From: Mycoplasmataceae bacterium
GTDB taxonomy: Bacteria > Bacillota_I > Bacilli_A > Mycoplasmatales > Hepatoplasmataceae
NCBI GenBank assembly: GCA_013214765.1
Contig: JABSQD010000031.1
Location: 1 to 5,585, forward strand
Direction of reading: 5' to 3'
Length of the DNA stretch: 5,585 bases
The notes beneath the pieces were generated by a model. It was not told the origin of the DNA. It searched no databases and saw only the letters and a program-made list of their open reading frames with translations. Position 1 is the first letter of the stretch; each line of letters begins with the position of its first letter. A program made the translations under genes and the position numbers. This document shows positions 1 through 5,585 of the stretch, piece after piece.

Positions 1-188
1 AATTGATTAAGAGGTTCTATATAAACCATTTTTTCAGATATAACTATTTTTATTTCTGAATTTTGATTAGAAAATTTTTTAGGAAGTTCTAAAATTCATT
101 TATTAATAAAAGAAATAATAATAACAAATACTATTGTTATTATTGACATTATACATATGAAAATAATTATTGTTGTTGAATCTATCAT
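1..188 (-). CDS. N-terminal fragment of an unidentified membrane-anchored protein
   Basis: A frame starts at ATG 188, inside the end of pcrA, and runs out of the window after 62 codons without TAA or TAG. One Trp codon is UGA (98-96, residue 31). Residues 7-28 are almost all Ile, Val, Phe, Met and Cys and form one clear membrane helix. They are followed by KWILELPKKF and a polar, beta-prone stretch (IKIVISEKMVYIEPLNQ). The positive residues lie after the helix and only an Asp before it, so by the positive-inside rule the following part would face the cytoplasm (inference). There is no lipobox and no evident signal peptidase site. I do not recognise the family. It is the last visible gene of the operon and has no ribosome binding site of its own, which argues for coupling to pcrA. 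Confidence 0.65.
182..188 (-). promoter_or_regulatory. pcrA / downstream gene overlap (ATGATAG)
   Basis: The ATG of the next gene (188-186) lies inside the last codons of pcrA (AAA TGA TAG), giving a 7-base overlap when the true stop is TAG (184-182). No Shine-Dalgarno is visible upstream, so the next gene is probably translated by coupling. Under the standard code this would be a classical ATGA four-base overlap. Confidence 0.55.
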
Positions 189-2257
189 TTTATTACTTTA
201 TAACTTTTATGCCCAAGAAGTATTTCTTGTTTTTTACCATCATCAAACTTAATTGTTATAAACTCTCCATCATTATGAATAATTTCTCCTTTGCCGAATG
301 TATTGTGAAATATTTTATTTCCAATTTTTGATGATTTCTCATTATCATTTTCATATTCGACATCTAGACATCTAGGTTTTTTAATATTTGTATCAATATA
401 ATTATATGTATTTACTGTTAAAAATTCATTAATAAATCTTGATTGTTCTAATTCTTTATTATATGCTGTTAAACCGTTACTTACAGTTATAAATAATTTA
501 TTCATCGCTCTAGTCATAGCAACATAAGCTACTCTTCTTTCTTCTTCGATATCTCCTCTTTCTATTGCTTTAGAAGAAGGTCAATGACCTTCAACCATCG
601 AAAATAAAAATACTATAGGAAATTCAGTTCCTTTGGAAGCATGGGCAGTAATTATATTTACTTCTCCTTCTTCAATAGATTTATCTGAAGATGAAGAAAG
701 ATTTGAATTATTATAAAATTCAATAATAGTTTCCTTAATTGATTTATTATTTTTTCTAATAGAAACTCTAATTAATTTTAAAGTTTCTTTAATGTTTTCT
801 ATTCTTGAAGGTTCATCAAATAATCTGTTCATATATCCAATATCATCTAAATATTCTCCCAAAATTGAAACAACATCTTCTCCCTTTGATATAGAATTAA
901 TCATTCTCTTAGTATAATCAATTCATTTTTGAATTGGTTCAGATTGAGTAGAAGGATTTTCACATAAATATTCTCACATTGTTTGTTTTGCATCCAATGC
1001 TGCAAATTTTACTTTTAAAATTTTTTGAGGACCAAATTTTTTAGGAGGTTCATTAATTATATCTAATAATGTACTATTATCTTGTTTAACAGAAAATAAT
1101 AAAAACTTCATTGTTTGTTTAACTTCTCTTCTTTCAAAAAATTTCATTGCCCCTATAACTTTATAAGGAATATTATGATAATTTAATGCAATCTCTAAGG
1201 GTTTTGTTTTGAATGATGATCTTACGATAATTGCTATATCATGATATAAATATCCTGAAGATTTTAATTTATTTATTTCTTTAATTAAAGTTCATGCCTC
1301 TTCCATGTCATTCTCTTTTTCAATAATCTCAACTACTGAAGAATTTAATTTAATTGGAATTACTTCAAATTCCTTGACTCTATTTTTATTATTTTTAATC
1401 AAAGAATTTGATGCTTGAATTATTTCAGGAGTTGATCTATAATTAATATTTAACATTATGGTTTTTGCTGTAGGGTATCATTTTTCAAAATTATTAATTA
1501 AATCAATATTTGCTCCTCTTCAAGAATAAATATTTTGATTAGGATCTCCTACTACTGTAATATTAGAATCTTTATTTGTTAAAGATTTCAAGATTTCAAA
1601 TTGAACATTATTTGTATCTTGAAACTCATCAATAAATATATATTTATATTTATTTTTTCATTTTTCAGATATTTCCGAATTACGAATTAATAAATCTTTA
1701 ACTTCGATTATTAAATCATTAAAATCAAGTTGTCCATTTGTTCTTTTGTCATTTCTATATTTTTCTCATAATTTTGCAATTTGTGTATGCGCAGATAAAT
1801 TAGAGTTTAAGAGTGTATCTACTTTTATTTCTTCTCTTGCAATTCTATCAAATGCATCAATAGCATCATGTTTTTCAATTGAAAAACCATTTTCTTTAAT
1901 CAAATTATTAATTCTAGTTTTAGAATCACCACTATCTATAATAGTAAAATCTTTATTTAAACCTGCAGCTTCTGCTTCCATTCTTAAAAAATAATTACAT
2001 CATCCATGATATGTATAAACATTACTAATGTTATTATTTTGTTCAGCAGCTATTCTCTCTTTTATTTCATTGGCTGATTTATTAGTAAAAGAAATAGTAA
2101 GGATTTCATGAGGTTGAGCTAAACCCAAAGATAAAATATGAGTAATTTTTGAAATTATTGTTCTTGTTTTTCCTGAACCAGGACCTGCAATTATTCTAAC
2201 TGGACCTTCAGTTTCGTTTACTGCTTTTAATTGATTTTCATTTAAAGTTAAATACAT
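182..2257 (-). CDS. pcrA: ATP-dependent 3'-5' DNA helicase PcrA (UvrD/Rep, SF1A family)
   Basis: The PcrA/UvrD family unwinds DNA in repair, removes proteins from DNA and resolves replication-transcription conflicts. The product is 691 aa against about 720-740 in Bacillus. All helicase motifs are present: Q motif LNENQLKAV (5-13), Walker A AGPGSGKT (24-31), motif Ia FTNKSANEIKER (57-68), Walker B DEFQDT (210-215), motif III VGDPNQNIYSWRGA (236-249), motif IV NYRS (272-275), motif V ITAHASKGTEF (536-546) and motif VI EEERRVAYVAMTRA (571-584). The last 50 residues (GNKIFHNTFGKGEII onward) match the PcrA-type Tudor-like domain that contacts RNA polymerase, which favours PcrA over Rep or AddA. 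Ten Trp codons are UGA (residues 86, 164, 200, 246, 260, 322, 428, 445, 559, 691). I scanned the frame codon by codon from 1981 down to 902 and across the other UGA breaks and found no TAA or TAG before 184. The shorter length is partly a shortened linker before the Tudor domain. Confidence 0.97.
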
Positions 2258-2259
2258 TA
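2255..2259 (-). promoter_or_regulatory. folD-pcrA overlapping stop/start (TAATG)
   Basis: The folD TAA (2259-2257) shares one base with the pcrA ATG (2257-2255). No Shine-Dalgarno is visible upstream in the AT-rich end of folD, so pcrA is probably translated by ribosomes finishing folD. The overlap is read directly; the coupling is inferred. Confidence 0.6.
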
Positions 2260-3087
2260 TTTCAATTTTCTACATATAAGAGTATTTCTTAATAATAAAG
2301 AAACGGTCATTGGACCTGTTCCACCAATTATTGGCGTAATATATGAAGCTTTTTTTAACATTGATTCAAAAACTACATCTCCATGTATCCCTTCTTCATC
2401 TTTTGTTATTCCTATATTTATTACTATTGAACCTTTTTTAATTTGTGTTTCATCAAGTAAATATTTATGTCCTACTGCAACAACCACAATATCTGCTTCT
2501 TTAGTAAATTTAAAAATATTGATTGTTTTTTTGTTACACATTAAAACTGTTGCATCGTTATTAACAAAAATTTTAGCTAATGGTTTCCCAGCAATTTCAC
2601 CCAATCCAATTATGGCTACTGTTTTTCCTGCTAATGGAATATTATATTCATTTAATAATTCAATAACACCTTGTGCTGTTGGCGGAATTAAATCTGCTTT
2701 ATTAATATCTAATAATCCCTTATTCAAAGGATGAAATCCATCAACATCTTTTTGAGGAGAAATAGATTGACAAATTAATTTAGTATCAATATGATTTGGT
2801 AATGGTAATTGAATCATAATTCCATCAACTGATGAATCTTTATTTAATTTATTAATTTCTTTTATTAATGTTTTAGTATCAATTGCTTCATCAAATTTAA
2901 GATGAGATAAAACTATACCAACTTCTACAGATTTTTTAGATTTATGAGAAATATATAAAGAAGATTCCGGATTTTCTCCAACTTGAACAGCAACTAAATT
3001 AGGACTTATTCCTAAAGACTCAATCTCATTTTTAGTTTTTTTATTTATTTTATTAGATAATTTTGTTCCATCTAGTATTATTGCCAT
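2257..3087 (-). CDS. folD: Bifunctional methylene-tetrahydrofolate dehydrogenase / methenyl-tetrahydrofolate cyclohydrolase FolD
   Basis: FolD interconverts 5,10-methylene-, 5,10-methenyl- and 10-formyl-tetrahydrofolate in the cytoplasm, supplying formyl groups for initiator fMet-tRNA and, where present, purine synthesis. The product is 276 aa, slightly short of the usual 280-300. The N-terminal catalytic domain has SSLYISHKSKK with Tyr45 and Lys49 in the active-site YxxxK pattern, VDGIMIQLPLP (87-97, with Gln93) and KDVDGFHPLNKG (113-124). A Rossmann segment follows, VAIIGLGEIAGKP (157-169), then GDVVF and GGTGPMT (255-261). Several cofactor-site positions differ from the usual consensus: GRS is GLG, CHSxT is CNKKT, and PVPGGVGPMT is PIIGGTGPMT. 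The catalytic Tyr and Lys are kept, so it is probably active, perhaps with altered NAD/NADP preference (inference). It contains no Trp, so it is intact under any code. Its stop overlaps the pcrA start. Confidence 0.95.
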   Translation of the reverse strand: MAIILDGTKLSNKINKKTKNEIESLGISPNLVAVQVGENPESSLYISHKSKKSVEVGIVLSHLKFDEAIDTKTLIKEINKLNKDSSVDGIMIQLPLPNHIDTKLICQSISPQKDVDGFHPLNKGLLDINKADLIPPTAQGVIELLNEYNIPLAGKTVAIIGLGEIAGKPLAKIFVNNDATVLMCNKKTINIFKFTKEADIVVVAVGHKYLLDETQIKKGSIVINIGITKDEEGIHGDVVFESMLKKASYITPIIGGTGPMTVSLLLRNTLICRKLK

Positions 3088-3091
3088 ATTA
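3085..3091 (-). promoter_or_regulatory. tsaD-folD stop/start junction (TAATATG)
   Basis: The tsaD TAA (3091-3089) and the folD ATG (3087-3085) are one base apart. This is the same seven-base junction as between asnS and tsaD, but here it is preceded by a proper Shine-Dalgarno. Confidence 0.6.
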
Positions 3092-4072
3092 CATTTTTCT
3101 CCTTGGTTCTGCGTCTAATTTTAAATCTACAGGTTTAATTTTATTTGATTTTATTTTGATAGCACTTAAATAACCAATCATTGCTGCATTATCTCCTGTA
3201 TATTTTAATTTAGGTAAATAAACTTTAATATTATCAATAGAATTAAGTTTGCTCCTTAATAAAGAATTAGCAGAAACACCTCCACCGATTATTACATTAT
3301 TAATATTAAATTCAATAATTGCTTTTTTAACTTTTAATATTAATTGTTCAATAGCTGCTGTTTGAAAACCTTTAATCAAACCTTCTTTATTTATATTATT
3401 TTTTTTACTTTTATTAAAAACATGTGACTTTAATCCTGAATAAGACATTTGATATCCTTCCAAAGTTGAAACTGGACATTTAATTTCATCTTCGGTTGTT
3501 GTTGAAGATATATTATCTAAAATTGGTCCTCCAGGATAACCATATCCTAATACTTTTGATACTTTATCATAAGCTTCGCCAATAGAGTCATCTTTTGTTC
3601 CACCTATTTTCTCAAAATTTCATTCATTTTTAATCAATATTTCACTATGGCCTCCAGAAGCAATTAATACAATTGCTTTTTTAGGAATTTGATCTATTGT
3701 TTTATTAATGAATGCTGAATAAGCATGACCTTCAATATGATTAATATCGTAAAGTGGTTTTTTTAATATTAAAGACAAAGTTTTAGCAACTGTTATTCCT
3801 ATTTGTAATGTATTTGCAAATCCTGGACCTCCAGTTACAGCTATCCTATCTATATCCTCAAATGATATTCCCGAATCTTCAATTGCTTCTTCAATTATTT
3901 TAAATATAAAATCTGAATGAAGTCTGCTTGCCACCTCTGGAATAACTCCTCCAAATTTAGCATGTTGCTTAATTTGTGAAAATGTTTTCAATGAAATAAT
4001 CTCAATATCTTCAAGTATTGAGATTGATGTATCATCACATGATGTTTCAATTGCAAGTGTAATATTTTTCAT
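3089..4072 (-). CDS. tsaD: tRNA N6-threonylcarbamoyladenosine transferase TsaD (Kae1/Gcp family)
   Basis: TsaD transfers the threonylcarbamoyl group from threonylcarbamoyl-AMP to A37 of tRNAs that read ANN codons, normally working with TsaB and TsaE, which are not in this window. The product is 327 aa, within the usual 317-345 range. It has the ASKHA-fold start AIETSCDDTS (7-16), VTGGPGF (79-85), the metal-binding HIEGH (His112, His116), SGGHSEIL (139-146), the segment GEAYDKVSKVLGYGYPGGP, GGGVSAN (about 263-269) and GDNAAMIGY with the third metal ligand Asp294. One UGA Trp (residue 151, 3620-3622) interrupts a standard-code reading. The ATG at 4072 begins one base after the asnS stop (TAATATG). 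The nearest AGG lies 17 nt upstream, too far to act as a normal ribosome binding site, so translation is probably coupled to asnS. Old annotations call this family a glycoprotease. Confidence 0.97.
3098..3104 (-). promoter_or_regulatory. Shine-Dalgarno site of folD
   Basis: AAGGAGA on the minus strand lies 10 bases before the folD ATG (3087-3085), inside the last codons of tsaD. It supports this start and means folD can recruit its own ribosomes although it begins one base after the tsaD stop. Confidence 0.8.
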
Positions 4073-4076
4073 ATTA
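4070..4076 (-). promoter_or_regulatory. asnS-tsaD stop/start junction (TAATATG)
   Basis: The TAA of asnS (4076-4074) and the ATG of tsaD (4072-4070) are separated by one base. There is no well-placed Shine-Dalgarno for tsaD. This arrangement suggests termination-reinitiation coupling; the coupling is inferred. Confidence 0.6.
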
Positions 4077-5417
4077 AAAGTTTAATTTACCTGGAGTTCT
4101 AGGAAAAGGTAAAACATCTCTAATATTTTCTACTCCTGTTAACAACATTACCAATCTTTCAAAACCTAAGCCAAAACCAGATGATTTAGCATATCCATTT
4201 TTTCTTAAATTTAAATATCAATTTAATTCTGATAAATTTTGTCCTTTAGAATTAATAACTTTCATCAAAACATCATATCTATCTTCTCTTTGGGAACCAC
4301 CAATTAATTCTCCTATTTTTGGAATTAATAAATCAAATCCTCTTACTGTACCATCACCATTATCATACATATAAAATGATTTAATTTCTGCTGGATAATC
4401 ATATACATATACCGGACCATCAAAATGAGTTTCAGCTAAAAATTTTTCATGTTCAGTTGCTAAATCAATACCAAAATGAATATCTTTTTCTTTGAATTCA
4501 ACTCCTGATTTTGAAGCTTTATTTAAAATGTCAATAGCCTTTTTATAAGAAATTTTTTGAATATCTGAAGATGAAATTTTTTGTAAATAAGATATTAAAT
4601 TTTCATCTTTGTTTACTTTTTGTAAAAGTTCCAAATCATCTATATGTATTTCCAATATTTTATTAATAATATATTTAATCATCATTCAACCTATTTCCAT
4701 CATTTCGTTATAATCACAAAATACCGCTTCTGGTTCTAACATCCAAAATTCTGATGCATGTCTAGTTGTATGAGAATTTTCTGCTCTAAATGTAGGACCA
4801 AATGCATAAACCTTTTTAAGTGATTGAGCAAAACCTTCTGCATGCAATTGACCCGACACTGTTAACGTTCCTTGTTTATCAAAAAATTTTCCATCTTTGA
4901 CAGATACTAAAAATGATTCTCCTGCTCCCTCAGCATCATTCCCTGTAATAATTGGAGTGTGAACATAAAAGAATCCTTCTTTTTTAAAAAATTCATGAAT
5001 AGAAATTGCAGCAGTTGATCTAATTTTCATAATTGCTTGAAACATTTTTGTTTTAACTCTTAAATGAGACTGTTCTCTTAAGAACTCTAGTCCATGTTCT
5101 TTTTTTCCAATTGGAAAATCTTCTTCAGTTTTTTTAATATCTATAATATTAGTTATTAATATTTCAATATCATTTTTATTTTGTATTAATTGACCTTCTG
5201 CTTCCAAAACGGAAAAAAGAGAAATCGATGATAATTTTGAAAATACTTCTTCATTTTCTAATTTATATACTAATTGAATACCGTCTAATCTAGTTCCATC
5301 TGTTAATTCAATAAAACCAATCGATTTTGAACTTCTATTAAACCTAACTCAACCTTGAACTTTTATTTTAGTACCAATTAATAATTTTTTATCTTGATAT
5401 ATTTTTTTTATTTCCAT
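4074..5417 (-). CDS. asnS: Asparaginyl-tRNA synthetase (AsnRS, class IIb)
   Basis: This cytoplasmic enzyme joins asparagine to tRNA-Asn using ATP. The product is 447 aa, close to the family norm of about 450-465. An N-terminal OB-fold anticodon-binding domain spans roughly residues 15-95 (KIKVQGWVRF at 17-26). The class II catalytic core follows: motif 1 region [17 protein letters not shown] (153-169), motif 2 GPTFRAE (207-213, with Arg211), ELIGGSQRE (370-378) and motif 3 GFGLGFERL (414-422, with Arg421). The end PFPRTPG is typical. SGQLHAE (188-194) and [13 protein letters not shown] mark AsnRS rather than AspRS. Three Trp codons are UGA (residues 23, 244, 400) and one is UGG (225, at 4743-4745). 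A standard-code reading would break the gene into fragments. The ATG at 5417 has a strong Shine-Dalgarno. The stop is one base before tsaD. Confidence 0.97.
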
Positions 5418-5424
5418 ATTTTTT

Positions 5425-5432
5425 CCTCTCCT
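5425..5432 (-). promoter_or_regulatory. Shine-Dalgarno site of asnS
   Basis: The minus strand reads AGGAGAGG seven bases before the asnS ATG (5417-5415). It is the best ribosome binding site in the window and fixes the asnS start. Its first two bases overlap the TAG stop of the upstream gene, so a ribosome ending there would already sit on the site. Confidence 0.85.
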
Positions 5433-5585
5433 AAAAATTTGATAAATATTTAATTTTTACCTTATCTAAATTATCTAATAATTTGAATGTTTTATTATTA
5501 ATTTTTTTTTGTAATTTATCTTTATTAAAATTATCATAATCCATTGTTATTTTTTTTAATTTTTCTATTTTTTCTTTAGTTACTA
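5431..5585 (-). CDS. C-terminal fragment of an unidentified Lys-rich protein
   Basis: An open frame enters from the right edge and stops at TAG (5433-5431). Fifty complete codons are visible, beginning VTKEKIEKLKK and ending KIKYLSNF. The fragment is rich in Lys, Asn and Ile and is probably helical. It shows no motif, membrane segment or signal that I recognise. It reads in the same direction as asnS and ends 13 nt before it, and its stop codon lies inside the asnS ribosome binding site, so it is probably the preceding gene of the same operon. Its coding strand carries a run of nine A (5510-5502) and another of eight A (5547-5540). The reading of this frame is supported by its position and the absence of stops, not by homology. 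It could be the tail of almost any protein, and no function is proposed. Confidence 0.6.
   Translation of the reverse strand, partial: VTKEKIEKLKKITMDYDNFNKDKLQKKINNKTFKLLDNLDKVKIKYLSNF

Noticed and set aside
1746..1994. Plus-strand open frame of 82 codons.
   Set aside because: It lies antisense to well-conserved pcrA coding sequence and has no ribosome binding site or recognisable product.
2519..2734. Plus-strand open frame of 71 codons.
   Set aside because: It is antisense to the Rossmann part of folD; its length comes from the codon bias of the real gene on the other strand.
3461..3463. Possible TTG start for a separate 124-aa protein.
   Set aside because: It is an internal Leu codon of TsaD; upstream residues continue the family alignment through a UGA Trp.
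4683..4685. ATG that could start a second protein after a TGA in asnS.
   Set aside because: It is Met245 inside AsnRS, directly after Trp244 (UGA), with no ribosome binding site.
5205..5207. Possible TTG start for AsnRS at residue 71.
   Set aside because: The frame continues upstream through a full OB-fold to an ATG at 5417 with a strong Shine-Dalgarno.
182..5417. asnS, tsaD and pcrA appear as strings of short fragments, suggesting pseudogenes or frameshifts.
   Set aside because: All fragments of each gene lie in the same frame and are separated only by TGA; reading TGA as Trp gives full-length proteins with every family motif.
1..5585. Rho-independent terminators, promoters, CRISPR repeats, tRNA genes, insertion sequences.
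   Set aside because: Coding sequence fills the window almost without gaps; I found no GC-rich hairpin followed by a T-run on the transcribed strand, no spaced direct repeats and no tRNA-like fold. T-runs on the given strand are Lys codons.
1..5585. A novel multi-gene system such as defence, a toxin-antitoxin pair or a biosynthetic cluster.
   Set aside because: Four of the six genes are clear housekeeping genes and the other two are only edge fragments too short to support such a claim.

Overview
This window looks like a stretch of a Mollicutes chromosome (mycoplasma, Spiroplasma or Entomoplasma type). The DNA is very AT-rich. Arginine is written almost entirely with AGA. UGA is read as tryptophan: with the standard code three well-conserved genes (asnS, tsaD, pcrA) fall into pieces, and with UGA = Trp each becomes one full-length protein. 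Several of the UGA codons sit where the family expects Trp, for example in helicase motif III and in the WYLxLR segment of AsnRS. UGG is also used at least once (asnS Trp225). The genus cannot be fixed from this sequence alone.

Everything lies on the minus strand, so transcription runs from right to left. In that order the genes are: the last 50 codons of an unidentified Lys-rich protein (5431-5585); asnS, asparaginyl-tRNA synthetase (4074-5417); tsaD, the t6A37 tRNA-modification enzyme (3089-4072); folD, methylene-tetrahydrofolate dehydrogenase/cyclohydrolase (2257-3087); pcrA, a UvrD-type helicase with a C-terminal Tudor-like domain (182-2257); and the first 62 codons of an unidentified protein with one N-terminal membrane helix (1-188). 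No gene-free stretch is longer than 13 bases.

The genes are packed as one likely operon. The gaps are 13 nt, 1 nt and 1 nt, followed by overlaps of 1 nt (TAATG) and 7 nt (ATGATAG). Strong Shine-Dalgarno sequences are visible only before asnS and folD; the other starts probably depend on translational coupling. No promoter or terminator was found, so both ends of the operon lie outside the window.

Three of the genes share a translation theme. AsnRS charges tRNA-Asn, TsaD modifies A37 of ANN-decoding tRNAs (tRNA-Asn included), and FolD makes 10-formyl-THF, the donor for initiator fMet-tRNA. PcrA is a DNA repair and transcription-conflict helicase. I see no mobile element, CRISPR array, RNA gene or defence system. 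The best leads are the divergent cofactor site of FolD, a possible relic of UGA stop usage at the pcrA end, and the two unidentified partial genes at the edges.
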